From: Takakia lepidozioides
Lineage: Eukaryota > Streptophyta > Takakiopsida > Takakiales > Takakiaceae
Direction of reading: 5' to 3'
Assembly (NCBI GenBank): GCA_030704615.1
Contig: CM060733.1
Coordinates: 23,004,001-23,064,000 of the forward strand
DNA length: 60,000 nucleotides
In this document: one piece after another, positions 21,661 to 34,212 of the stretch
Layout of the letters: every line of letters starts with the position of its first letter
Numbering within the stretch: the stretch's first letter is position 1
Made by a program: the position numbers and the translations under genes
Notes under the pieces: generated by a model
The model's database searches: none
Seen by the model: the letters and a program-made list of their open reading frames with translations, nothing else
What the model was told of the DNA's origin: nothing

Positions 21661-22280
21661 GGATAGCAGGCGATCCCAGATGGAATGAGAAGGTTTTGGG
21701 ACTAATGAAAGGCAATCCCACATTGACATCGGTTGCAGAAGCATACAATGTCCACAATCGGGGAGGACATCGAAGATGACGCCATCACCAAGTTCTAGGT
21801 ATGACAGGACCCAGGGGTGAACAGCCTTGCAAACCCTAACCTCGCAAAATTTTATACATGACTGATGGACTGGCGATGAGAGATTGACATGCAGCACCAA
21901 AGACCCGACTTTGATGGAAGATTCATTCTTGCAATCCCATAAGGCATCATCCAGAATATTTCAAGTTAGCCACATATCCTCAGTTTCTTGCCATAGCTCA
22001 TCGATATTGAAGTGGATCCACTGTGCATCCAACAAAGCAAGAGAGAGTGCAGAACAGACACTTCTGCAGGTACTACGCCCTATCAACTACTGATTCTTTA
22101 CTTTTCCAAGCCTAAAACAAGGGAATTAGTTGCTAGCAAGAACCAGGAAGAGCAGGTTAAATACATGAGTGCTGCATGCTAAGCCTCATCCATCAAGTTC
22201 CAGAGATGCAACTGGGCCCCTCCAGGATATTACTTATTGCACCTTGTTGTTAACCTCTATCTCAATCCAAAACCCTCCCA
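21661..22280. other. Downstream flank of PRXIIF, no gene seen
   Basis: No exon-like frame with splice support. The part nearest 22280 is the 3' untranslated side of the peroxiredoxin gene. Confidence 0.4.
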
Positions 22281-24672
22281 TCAAGGAAGGGCCTTGAGCA
22301 TAGTTTCTGCATCAGACACTTTGAATTCAGATGGTACTTTTTCCACATTGAGGACTTTGATCTGCCCATTGTCCACAAATGCCGCATACCTACACACCAC
22401 AATGATCCAGTTGTAAGAAATTCTCCCATCTGTGCATAGCATTTCTAAGTGCCCAAAGTGCGGTGTGCTCTACCATGGACACAGGACAGAAACAGACCAA
22501 ATAACTGCAATCACAGGAGCCAGCATTAAAACCCTTGGGGGTTGAAAACAAATGGGTATTACTACAATCTTATTTCCTGATTTCCCATATTCCCATACAA
22601 CTTGTATCCAACCAGAAAGATTACAGAGCCATGCCCTTGAGGCTACAAATACCAGTGAGCACATAAGATCACCAAGGCCTCCAAACTCAAATTAGTACAC
22701 ATGCATGCCTAATGTTATCGAGACAATGTGTTGCATACCTTCACACGTGTTTCTGAGTTCATTGGGTAAGGGCCACTCTCACTCACGGTGCATCTCAGGC
22801 AATGCTGCCTAAGAGGCTTTAGGGTAAGGAGGTGGCCATTGGCCACGATGTTCAATACCATGCTACCCAAATCAGAAATAAGAGTGTCATGGGTGTCAGA
22901 GGATGATAGGAGACAAGCGATAAAAATTAACCACGCACTTGGTCACATTCACAACGATACAGTTCAGGAAAGAAAGGAGAGTCGATAATAAGATCACCAG
23001 CTCTCACAATATTTTGAGTGGAGTATGGGTAATACCGTTTAGAACGAGGCCCAAGGAGAGCAGCTGTCAAGTCCACAGTTAAATCCAGGGATTTATGAAA
23101 CTTGCCCTCAAAATCTCCAAAAAATTGTATCTGCACTTCCAACATTAAACGCGGCAGCCTATTAGTAATTGAGAATCATCAATAGGCTACATTTGTTCCT
23201 TCAATTGCTTTTCCACCCTCCAAAGTTTAGCAAAATGAGTTTTCTCACATTTGTAACTTCGCCCTCTGCTGATTGAAGTAAGCCATGCTGTCACAATTAA
23301 CATCAAGTACTTGCAATAGTAACTAAAGTATCGCTATTTCATTTTTCCTATCTCCAACTAACAAAGAATCCCTTGCATATGGATTTTCTTCCTCCAAAAC
23401 CAGGAAAGACGGAGTCAAAAGTAGATTAAAAATCCTGTAGAATAAAGCACACACATGATGGCTCTTTAAAGTGATTGTTGAGGTTTCCAAAAGTAAGTTC
23501 TTAGAATGTCACCACCAGTATCAAGAAGTACAATGGGAGAGCAGAAAGTGTTTTACCTTGCTTTTTGCACCCAGCTTTTCAGCCCAACCATTCATAGTGT
23601 ACGGGTCATTGACAGAAACACATATGATAGCTTCAACACCTTTTGCCTTCAGGCTGTCAGCGTGCTTCAAAAAGCTTGGAACATGAGATTGAGAGCACAC
23701 CCCTGTGAAAGCACCCTGCATTCATCCACCTCGAAATTCACCAGCATTAGGATTTTCCCTGGTGTAAACGTGTCAGAAACATAAGATTCTAGCACAAACA
23801 GTTTGATGTCTCTCTCTCTCTTCCTCTTGCCCAAGACCCACCATGCTACAAACCCAAAATTATGGATTAGGAAGAGCACTTACAGGAAGGCCAAATATGA
23901 CCACCTTCTTGCCCTTGAGAAAGATCCACCACACACAAAACCACAGCGCACCGTGTCAGCACAGCATTCACTATACTGAGTTGAGCCCTTGCTGCATACC
24001 ATCAATGTGAAGAATATAAAAATTCTCTAGTGCAATCTCACAGTGAAGCTGAATCCACACCTCACCTAACCAAGAAGGTGCAGATACATTCTAGTAGCGA
24101 GGATGACAACCTCTATAGACGGTGTCGCTGTTCCAATTGCTGAGAGAACAAGTAGTCTGTATGAGCAAGTTTTTAAATGGAAACGACCTTGCTCTCGTTA
24201 TGACAGGATCTAGTAACGGTTGAAACGTAAAACCAATGAATGCTATGTCCATGGAGTTGAAAGGGAGTACGGACTCTTGACCATACGAAGGGCTTTTCAC
24301 ATTTATTTCATCTGACAAAATCCGTCCGGTGGATTTTTTGGGCCTGACGAGCTCCTAGCGGATTAATTTCGTCTACACTATTCAATATCGATATACACTT
24401 GGAAGGTGATCACAAGCTTCCTATCCAGAGGCATACAGAGGCATTGGAGAGAAGAAAGAAGAAGAGAGGACATTTGCCTTGAAAATCTTAGACATGGAAG
24501 TGACGGCAAAATTCGAGCTGACGCCCTCATCCCAAGTGCGGGCCTCCTGCAACGAAATGTCCGATTTCAAGTCAATCTCCTTAGCCGCCGAGCTGAAGCT
24601 GGCATACTGCGACTGGCACACGCTGCGCCACAGCGCCTGGCCCCTCCCCCGTACTAGCCCGGCTGCCATCAC
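22281..24672 (-). CDS. PRXIIF: Type II peroxiredoxin F, mitochondrial-type
   Basis: A thiol peroxidase that reduces peroxides with thioredoxin or glutaredoxin, normally in the plant mitochondrial matrix. Five exons join in phase to 195 residues: 24672-24478, 23913-23884, 23715-23557, 23130-23036 and 22389-22281. Residues 1-30 are Arg/Ser/Ala-rich without acids (MMAAGLVRGRGQALWRSVCQ), a presequence. Then come LQEARTWDEGVSS, KGKKVVIFGLP, the peroxidatic Cys in GAFTGVCSQSHVPSF (about residue 82), the second conserved Cys in AIICVSVNDPYTMNGWAEKL, and GDFEGKFHKSLDL with LLGPRSKRYAAFVDNGQ. Length and order match the family (about 200 residues). Exon 2 has only 30 bases. The exon 1 donor reads AAG|GCAAAT, a GC-AG intron. 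A broken copy of exon 4 lies at 9.0-9.5 kb. Confidence 0.95.
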
Positions 24673-24914
24673 GCTTCCCTCTTCCTTCCTGTCAAGATTT
24701 CTATCCCCGTGTGACGCAGCCTAGCTACCCCTCTCACACTTGCTCTCTGCCACGATCTCAAACTCATAAGATGCAACACACGGACTGAGAGAGACGACGG
24801 GTCGACCGAGGTTTCATCGGGCTTCTGAAAGCGTAAACTATTCTTACAGACCTGGGTTTCTCCCATTAGATGGCATGGTATGTTGGGCATTGGGATTTTG
24901 TATCCCAAATATTT

Positions 24915-24965
24915 TTTTCTTTTTTCTTTTTAATAAGAAGGGGATAGAGGCCTTGTTAATCAAAT
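24915..24965 (-). mobile_element. Possible LINE/SINE 3' tail
   Basis: On the minus strand, TTTGATTTGATTAACAAGGC runs into CTCTATCCCCTTCTTATTAA and an A-rich tail. It resembles the tail at 8215-8285 (CCTCTTTCCCCGCC then (TAAA)n). The element body upstream on this strand (to about 25340) is not recognised. Confidence 0.35.
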
Positions 24966-25403
24966 CAAAGGAGGAGAGGAAAGGGGTCCGTAATCAACAG
25001 TCCAAACAACAAAGAGAGAAAAATAGATTATTGTGAGGCCCAAGCTTGGACACAGACAGAGAATACCGTCACCATGAATTGCCGCAAACAAATCCAACCC
25101 AACTCTTGCTTCTCACTTTGCTTCTCATTTGGCTTCCAGAATACCTGAGGAAACTTTTACGAAGGACTTTCCTTCTACTTTCCCGCTAGAGGCAGCCAAA
25201 TGGTACAAACAGAACGGGAGATGGGATGCAATCTCAAGCAAACTCCTTGAAGATAGGAAGGGAAGGACACACCAAAGCTTGTGATGTCAAATCTGGTACC
25301 AGTTCGATCATTCATTGATATTGTTTTCCAATGGGTAGGAGTCTGTGCGTCTGTACGTCTCAGTTCTAACTGACATAAACATGAGATGAAATTCTATTTG
25401 AGG

Positions 25404-25422
25404 ACTAAACCCTAAACCCTAG
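25404..25422. promoter_or_regulatory. Interstitial plant telomere-type repeat (telo-box)
   Basis: CTAAACCCTAAACCCTAG contains two complete plant telomere units (CCCTAAA). It lies about 90 bp past the MurC stop codon, so it is in or just after the 3' untranslated region. In plants such boxes occur in promoters of translation-related genes and as relics of break repair. Which applies is not known. Confidence 0.55.
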
Positions 25423-25513
25423 AGCCTAAACATCGACACAGAGCAATTTGCATTCTGCTGGTTAGTGTTATAACTTTCATGCCCAGGCTCACCAGAGTGC
25501 GATCCAGAGCGTT

Positions 25514-28500
25514 TTAAGAAAGTGAAGCAATCAGTCGTGGACCCAAACTGGTGATGTCACCTGCATGGCACAGAGTAACTTCAGAAATTCATGCTGACCA
25601 AAGACACATGGGCGGACGTCTTCCAGGGTACCCAATTCCCCTTCATCTGGGCCTTAGTCAAGTTGTTGACTTTACTTCTAAGTGCTAGAATCTTGATGTG
25701 TACAAGAATAAGGGAAAGAAAGACATTTTATAAAGAAGAGAACTGCTTCAGCGCACCTGCCCCAAGAGTAAGCAAAACAATGTCACCACGAGGGTCGATA
25801 CCATTGTCGCCAATGGAAGCAAGCTCCAGTGAAAGACACTGCACCACTCCTTCCTGAGATGCACAAAAAGTTATTGATTCAATTTAGCTGTCCCTAAGAC
25901 CAGGTCTCTTCATAAGACCACGCCCGATTTAGTTTTCCAAACATAAACACCTTGTGTTCAAATTAGTATACAATAGAGCAATCCACATTTAAACCTCGGC
26001 CTCAAAGTTGTTCAAGCAAGGGTTGATCCATTGCACAACAAGCAGCATCCAGGCTGCTACTCTGTCACACCAACAGAAGTCTGCTATGCATAGTTGCTAA
26101 GACCAAAACCATCATACCCAACACACACATCATACTCTCCAGTAAACAGAACCAAAAATTTCAAGCAGCTACATTACAGATTGTACGTGCTACTCTTTGC
26201 ATCAACATTGAAGTGCCTGATCTATCTGTGCCCTCTCTTGTTCATGGATCATGGACATCATGGATAGCAGATTATTTAAAGGCTCCTCTGAAGGACCAGC
26301 TGCTGTTAAAATAAAAAATCCTTTTTGATAAGCAGGATGAACAATACAAGATTCCATCAAATTTCCAGCAACCTTCTGCTTGATATGTATACAAACACCC
26401 AACCTTTGTCCTGTTCTTACAGAGCCATAACACCATCCACCCTCGGCGGTCGCATGGTACAAAGCACACATACAACTTAGCAGCTCACTAGTACCCCTTG
26501 ACATTTCTCTTGCAAAAAATTAGAGCACCAAAACTTTTTTGGAAAGTTTTCGAAGGCACTCCTACCAAGTCCGGAATAAAGATGGCTTGGGGACCAATGA
26601 TGGCTGCAGCTAAGTCCACCCCACTGACATTCCACTCAGTTGTTGAGTTCCGTGCTGCATACACCTTGCATTACCACCCAAAGATTTGACGGCACACGAC
26701 ACTGCTGTTGTTTCCAAAGAGAAAACTAGCCAAGCAGTAACCTTCAATTGCTTTAGTGTAAAATCTTAGGCAAGTCTCATGCACTTCTTCAAGCAACAAA
26801 ATCAGCATCTTAAATCACAACTTGGGCCAACTATGTTGAACAATTTCATACATGTGGCCTGATCTGGAAATAAGGAAGGCAAGCGTGGGGTCTAAGATTA
26901 GCACCTATCAGCCACCCAAAAAGCATATGGCTTAGGAAAGAATGAAACAATCTTTGTACCTCCGTCACAATGACCCTGTCTGCAGCACTGAATGCAGATG
27001 CAAAATCTGGTAGAAGTCTTGCCAGCCGACTATGTCAAGCCCACATAGACATTCACTTCACTGATTTTCCACATGCTACCTTGAAATGAAGTGAACTATC
27101 TGATGTAATCCCTCGTATAGTTTTTGGAAAAACATTGAATAAAGCTAGCCAAACAGAACACGCTGCATACCCAAGTATATTTTGCTCCCCCTTCCTACAG
27201 AGGCATACAAGACTTGGAAAGATGGATGACCTGAAAGTATGCGGTTGGAAAACCACCCAGACAGGCTGCTGATCAAAGCGTTGGCGAACAGCCTGGAGTA
27301 CAGCACGGACTTCTGTTGGATGATGTGCGTAGTCATCAATTATGTGACAGCCACAAGCAACCCCAACGAAGTCAAAACGGCGGCGGACCCCTGTAAAGTT
27401 GCCCAAAGCATTGCTGGCTGCCTCAGCAGCTTCCCTCATAGCAATCAATGTGTTGTCCTTGTCCAATGCCAGCAATGACACTACCACAATGACCTGGCCA
27501 ACCCGCTCATCAGTTCAGCAATTCGAATTACAACAACCAAGATGACGTGACGCTCAAATTACAGCAGTCTGACCGGGGGCACATATTTAAAACCAAAGCA
27601 GCAACCCAAAACACCCAACAGGTTGACGAGGCTCAGGGGCTGAAGTAGGATGGTGAGAAAGACTAGCATGATTGACTCTTCTATCTTATTTCAACGAGAA
27701 TTGATTAGGCTACACTACCACAGCTATGCTGCTAAGAAATTTGAGACAAAGAGGCACCACTAGCTACATAGAGGGGAGCGGGTGTGGGTATGCACTTTAC
27801 TGTTGTTACCTAACAACCAGTGTGCTCTGTTTGGGTAGTTGTTATTGCTTCTTTCTCAACCTTTCCAAGTAAGAGCAATTGCCTGAAATAGCTCCTGAGT
27901 CTCACTCATTTGAAGGGAGCATATCAGAAACCAATGAAGCTAATGTCTCCCAATTGCAGCGCTTTTCCATTCACATAGACTGGTTGCCCACCTCAGAGAG
28001 GCGGAATAAGAACAACTACATCAGTCGTCTCCAATGCAGGTGCACATGTTACATATACTCAGGTACATATACTCATATACATGTCACATGTTACATGTAC
28101 TCAGGTAATGGGCTCAAGAGCTCATTGGACCAACCTAATAGACTTGAGTCCACACAAAGGCTTAACCAGCAAACACAAAGCATGCAGCACACCCATCCTT
28201 GAAAGAGCTCCTTCAATTCAATCTGTTAATTTCATTACTGACTGACACATAAAGGTGAACCAGGTGGACAGATCTTGCATCTCCAGGGAAAGACACTACC
28301 AGCTCCCCTGATAACAGCATTTTCATGCAATAAGCACTTAAGCACCACAGCCAATTTGGCAAGCTGCAGAATCAATTCAAGACAAGGGGAAAAAGATACA
28401 TACTGCAAGAGAGTTCAGCACGTTATAGGTGCCAGGCAACCGCAAGCTGACTCGAGCCACAGGTGTGCCTGCATGTACCTGTGGTTCACACCCCAACAAT

Positions 28501-31500
28501 CCAACCACCATCAATGGCTACAACATTGCACCCATTCTATTTCATATGTTTGTGCAACTGATAGACAAATAGACAACTTACATCATTCAAGTAGACATTG
28601 ATAATTGTCAGAGGCTGAGGCTAATAGTGGAAGGATTAAGGCCTCTGTGCATGAAATGCGTGAATGTCCCCGATTGTTTTAAAGTGAATGAACAAGCCCT
28701 CAGGCTCCATGTCTCACACAAAGTCAAGGCATATATTCGTGAACAAAACGTTGAGAAGGTAAATGATAGAGCTCCTGAGAGGCACAAAGACTAACAACTA
28801 CCAGATATAGGGAGTACATAGCTCATTGGACTCGTACGACCATGTGTTATATCCACTCTGCGTCCCTCATCCAAACAACTGACTGCCAGTCTTCCAACAT
28901 ACTTTTCTAATGGTGTGCAACACAACCATGTGGAGCTTTCCTCCCTTGTTCATAAGAGATAAATTGGACTTAAATTCCCTTTTCCCTCCACTAGAAGATA
29001 CAAACAGTAGCAAGATGTTGTACCACGACATAATCTGTCCCGCCTTGGGTGTTAGGAACAAGCATTACTGCACGCCAGTCATTGCCCTCTCCCAGTCCAT
29101 ATGTCACCACCTGCCGAGCATCCTTGGTGCTAGATCCCTCTGTGCGATCGTGCCCTTCTAACACACCCACCAGACCTTTGGAGCCCGCACTGCCCACAAC
29201 TCTATGTTACTTATTTTAATCCCTTCAACTGAGGTCAATATAACTAACGGACACCCACACTCTCCAAGATTACTGCTCTTGTTCTGAACGGAAGTTTTAC
29301 AGTCCAGATCATGAAGACTAGAGCCGGGAGAGCTGAAGGTCACAAAGGCTGGGCATGTTCATCCGGCGCCCATGCTTTCAGTCACAAGAGTCATGAAGAG
29401 TTGCTGAAGACAGCAATGGAGGTGGGCATATTGAAGAAGAAACTGTCTCCCTTCTTCCTGAAGACAATCGTCGAAGGCTTGTTGGCCACTACAGTTCAAC
29501 CCAGACTGGTGCATATGTATATATGCAAACACCATTTGTCCTTGCACTGCTATCATACTCTACAGTGCTCGACAAACAGTAAATCCATAATCTGCGGTGT
29601 TGTTAATTGGAACGATTGCCTTAAGTTGCCATAATTAGGTTGTTCAATCACCCAGACCTCCAGACTCACCACAGTTGTTTTTGAGCAAGTTATCTGATGT
29701 ATCCTCTATGTCAACGTTGTCTCCTGACAGATGGTGCCTCGTACATTTTGGAGGGAGCACGGTCACAAGGCGGCCGAAACAGTCACCTTGGAAGGCTCAC
29801 ATGCCGGCAGTGGAAGGTCGACGTCAAAATCCAAAGTTGGCATAGCCCATTTGGGTGTTTCGGGGCAGGCTGGAGGGAACTGTTCGAGTGAGAAGTTTGG
29901 CAAACGGAAAGCAATCCCACTACCAAGTATCCTTGGATCCATACTGGGTTGAATTCATGGCTCCGCATAGTTGGGATTCGTATCCACCGCTGGGCCAAAA
30001 GCTTGCCAAAGCGCAAGTACGCAATCGAGATTGAATCCGGCCTGTAAACACTGCGGAAGCCAGATACTAATGTTCCACACAATGTAACTAACATGATGAA
30101 GTCATTCCCAACGCATGTTTCCAGCAGGGGTTCAGTTTCCGACGACGCGAGGGCTACGGTGGTAAGGGAGGGCAGGGCATACGCACGGCAGATAAAGAAC
30201 CCCAATTTCATGCTGATTATGAGAGACTCTCAAGTCCACGGCAAGTCTTTGTTGGTGGGTTCTCACTTTTCAGCATCCTCAGGGTTCTTTAGCAGCATTA
30301 GATCTTGAATGAACAGAAGCGCATTGCTATTCAAGCAAGAACCGTGGGCTGCACAACACAGGGCCTGAACATATTCATATCACTTTATTGTTGCTCTTCC
30401 AGACAGCTTTAAAGTCACAAATTCAACCAGGAATACCAGGCAGAGCATAACTAGAAAAGACCACTGCCCCCATGTTTGGCACTCACTTGTCACCACCCAC
30501 CACGAGCAAACCTCCTGGCTTGATCCGCATGACAAACTTTTTGAATATGTCCCTCACTGCTGCCTGTTAAATGCATTTCAAACCACAGACAACCAGCCAG
30601 AATATTAACTTGTACAGAAACTGAAACAAAACATCTCAAGAACAGCTGAAAGATTTTCCATGATGTGCGTGAAAAATACGACCGCAAAACATACAAACAT
30701 CAGAGCCAATGTCAATCTTCTACTGGAATTTCAAGATAGCCCGTTCATCCACCAGTTAAGCTTGGCAATCACCCAACACCCAGGAACAACACATACTTGT
30801 CATCTGCACATTGGAAGACAGACCTCATCAGGAAAGATGTCAACATGTTCCCATTCAACATTGGTCACCACTGCCACAGATGGTGAGACACCCAGGAAGC
30901 AGCCATCATACTCATCTGCCTGCATTGCAGTGCACCATCCATAGTTGCAGTCAAGTAATTACCACATTAACGGACGTCTTTCTCTCTCACCTGAGACCTA
31001 GTTTACCTCTCCTTAAAATCAGACTCCATCCTCCTTTCCTCCCTTGTCAGCAGCTTTTCTATCCTCAAAAGACAGAAACATTTCCATCCCAACCCATCAT
31101 GAGCATCTATTAACCCTTGCAATAATACAGAATACATGAAAAGAGTACCAGTCAGTCAACATGCCTGCTGTGCGGAGGGTGAACAGGGCACACCTCTAAA
31201 ACAAACCTCTTCCCTTTTCCAAACATTGCATTTCCCCCTTTTGGAAACTGCCAGCCATGATACAACCCCTCACTCAGCAAAGTACAGGCATGGCATACAG
31301 TGCATGACCTAAAAACTACAATCACCTGCCTGTTGCTGTCAATAGACAACGCTGCTTGTGGATCCACAATCACACGTACACATTCAATAGGTAAAGGAAC
31401 ATGTCTGGATCAAACTGCCAATAGAGGAGCACACTGCCTTGTTTTGTACAGCGCTGAACTGGCTCCCTTTTGTTGTAAGCTTTACAGAAAGCTCATTTGG

Positions 31501-33292
31501 CACAACTGCTCTATACAGGTACGGTCTACAAGTCAGGCTAAGAGGATAGAATCCCATAACCATATCATTCCCTTCAGGAGGATAAGGCCCCCTTGTAAAC
31601 ACTCATAGGTCCCTAAGAAACTGTTTCGACAAATGCAGACGGTACAGTTTGCAGTATGTGAGAAGACCTAATTGAGGCAGACCAGAGGTGAAATGCACTT
31701 CGACTGGCTTTCAATCACGTTGTGACTCACAATGACGGAATTCCCCTCAACCTGTTCCTCCACAAACACAGTCCATTATTCCTCAGATAAAATGGGGGGT
31801 CATGAGAATTACCTGCGGAACTTGGGCACCCACAACGACAGTGATGTCATCACCAAGGCTCTGAAGAGCCAAGGCTAGCATTGCCACTGTCGTGCTCTTT
31901 CCTGCACCCGGCTACCATACAAGCTGAGAGTTTTGATTCTATGCTGTCAAAACCTGAAATAATTAAAAGTTGCCTACATGATCTCAGTTAAATAATGAGT
32001 CATAGGGATCCCAGGATGTACCATGAGAACCAGCAACAGCAATCAGTTCATAGCCTTCTGTAAGTCTACCCAACCAAGCATCCCTCTTGTAGCTGCAGCA
32101 ACCCACCACCGTGTCAGTCACTTGCATAAGCAGAGCTGTAAAACTGCCAAACAAAAGAAAATCTCTATGCACCTTGATTCTACTGGGTTTGTTCAAGCAC
32201 TGAGAAATTTCCAGAAGACAGAGAGCCTCACATGGGCACACCAAGAGCATGCGCTGCATCTACCTCCTCATTGCCTGCAGCTATTGCACTTGATACCACT
32301 ACTGCATCAGGCACAGGAGCCCCGTTAGGCAACATGCTATTGGCGCAGTGGCTGACATATACACGGGCGCCTGCTTCGTGCAAGGTCTCCACCTGCTCAC
32401 TCCACGCCATATCTGATCCACTCACCCGCCACCCCTGCCTTTCCAACTCCCAGCTTCAGGACATTCCCGGAACATTCATTTCAAATTATAGCCCTACCCA
32501 CTCCATGCTTTCCAATGCAGGTACATAGCTCCACAAGCCCCCGGTTCAAAACAGCCCTACTGAACGTCAGCATCAGGTAGCTGTTACAAGTTGTGAGGCA
32601 GGGGAAAACTGGCTAAGAAGCGATTGCTCAAGCTCAATGTGTGCGCTTGTCTCCCAATCCTCCATACTCAGGTATCCAAACCTAACCCACTCGGTACTCC
32701 TCAGGCTGAGGACAAAAGGAAGGGTGCTTTATGGATTGCGCATTTGACAGTTTCCAGCTGGTGTCCCCCTCCCAACTGTCAATTACCTACACGATTCACT
32801 GGACACTTAGGTACAAGCTTCTCTACCAATTCGTAATTCCCCGCAATTCATGAGAATTTGATAGAAAATGCACTGGCAGCGTACCTGTTGCAATGCAAGC
32901 AGGGCAAGTGCAGAAAGGCCCGCTCCACCAACTCCGACAAAATGGACAGATCCTGGACCGCCGGAGACCTCTTCTGCCCTGCATTTAGCCCCCGCCAAGA
33001 TACCCTGCCGCATCCTCAGCCTTACTCGTCCAATGTGCTTGTTTCTCAAGCTGGGCCTACCGTTACTTCTTTGCCCAAAACTTGCTTGGCCATACATCGC
33101 CAACCGGCTACCCACATTGCTGCAGCGTGTGGAGATCGGAACAACCCTAATGACACTCTCTCTCGGACACAAGTGCAGCTGATCCCTCATCGCTAAGAAG
33201 ATGGCCAAGCTTCTTGTGGATCCATCGACTGCATGAGACGGCTTCTTCTGGTTCAGTCCTTTCCCCCCTTGGCTGAAATAGATGAATTTCAT
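25514..33292 (-). CDS. MURC: UDP-N-acetylmuramate:L-alanine ligase (MurC), nuclear, plastid-targeted
   Basis: Adds L-alanine to UDP-MurNAc using ATP, the first peptide step of peptidoglycan synthesis; in plants it acts in chloroplasts. Fifteen exons join in phase to 598 codons: 33292-32885, 32446-32232, 32092-32022, 31901-31813, 31247-31194, 30919-30824, 30563-30494, 30303-30267, 29129-29024, 28478-28404, 27493-27231, 27029-26960, 26664-26566, 25853-25757, 25560-25514. Motifs in order: [17 protein letters not shown] (about 116-132), [12 protein letters not shown] loop [15 protein letters not shown] (about 225), ADEYDGCF (about 280), [21 protein letters not shown] (about 396), [13 protein letters not shown] (about 460), [18 protein letters not shown], and LTLGAGDIT near the end. 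About 110 extra N-terminal residues rich in Arg/Ser suggest a transit peptide; a start at 33190 is also possible. Two motif residues differ from bacteria (TYN for HN; EYD for ESD). The exon 7 end and exon 9 start are the least certain junctions. Confidence 0.95.
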
Positions 33293-34212
33293 CCCTAATT
33301 TTAGATGAAACGTAGATGTAGATTGACCCTTCTATAGGAGATGGATGAATAGATGATGGATGGAGGACAGATATAAGGTAGAAGAATGTGAAGGTGGCAC
33401 AAGGGTAGTAGAGGGGTTTTCTCTTTTAGTTTTGTGAAGGGACTAGGGCCCAGCAGCAAGTCAGTCAGGGGCAGTGCTCCCCCAACAGGAATGATATGTG
33501 AACTGGCTGGAATCAAAGGTTTTCTTGGACCATTTCATTCAACTCACTCTTGTTTGGTTTGATTTGCAGATTGGTCAAGACAGAGGAGTCCAGTTCTGTC
33601 CAGTTCAACGGATACCTGCCGCTGTGGGGCTGCCAGAGACTACAAGAGAGGAGGACAAGAGGGACAACCCCCTGGCTTGGTGGATCACCTTTGGGGTCTT
33701 CTATGGCAAAATCAAGTCGCATCCAAGTAATTGAAGTCTTCGACCCTACAGGCAAGGATTTTCCTAGGTTGCAAAATCGTAACACAGAACACTGCAAATA
33801 TTTGATAATTCAATTGGGCAAGCTACTGCATCTCTTCAGTTTATAAGCTTCACGCCGTTGGAGGCTGTCAATGTGTGCATATAGCAATTCTGAGGAACTG
33901 GCTTTAATGATGGAAACTGTCAGGGTATGATAGCTCTAAACTTACCCCCTCCTGCTGTGGTACTGGCATTCTTCTTTGCCAAACGTGTACAAAGTCTATC
34001 TCTTACAACACTTCATAACCAAATCAGCAACTGGTATCACTGAGGTCCTTCACAGCTCATGATGAGGTCTCCAAGTTGGCTGCTTAAGTCTCCGCCACAG
34101 CATCATGGATGGCAGATCCAGTTGGTGGATGAATCCCCACTGTTGCCTGCTGCTGAACAATGAATAGCTGGGGTCCATGTCGCTCACTCCATTTAAGTAT
34201 AATAAAATTTGC
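33293..34212. other. MurC upstream region / 3' flank of the transporter gene
   Basis: About 0.9 kb between two same-strand genes. It must hold the MurC promoter and the 3' end of the transporter transcript. A plus-strand open frame of 98 codons at 33550 has no family features. No TATA box is obvious. A Pro/Leu-rich patch read on the minus strand at 33400-33510 may be 5' leader. Confidence 0.4.

Noticed and set aside
21207-21900. Cys/Ser/Pro-rich minus-strand frames
   Set aside because: They follow from the GGGAC-rich composition and lack any domain.
25514-33292. Bacterial contamination as the source of MurC
   Set aside because: The motifs are split by 14 introns with GT-AG ends and matching phase, within continuous plant-type sequence.
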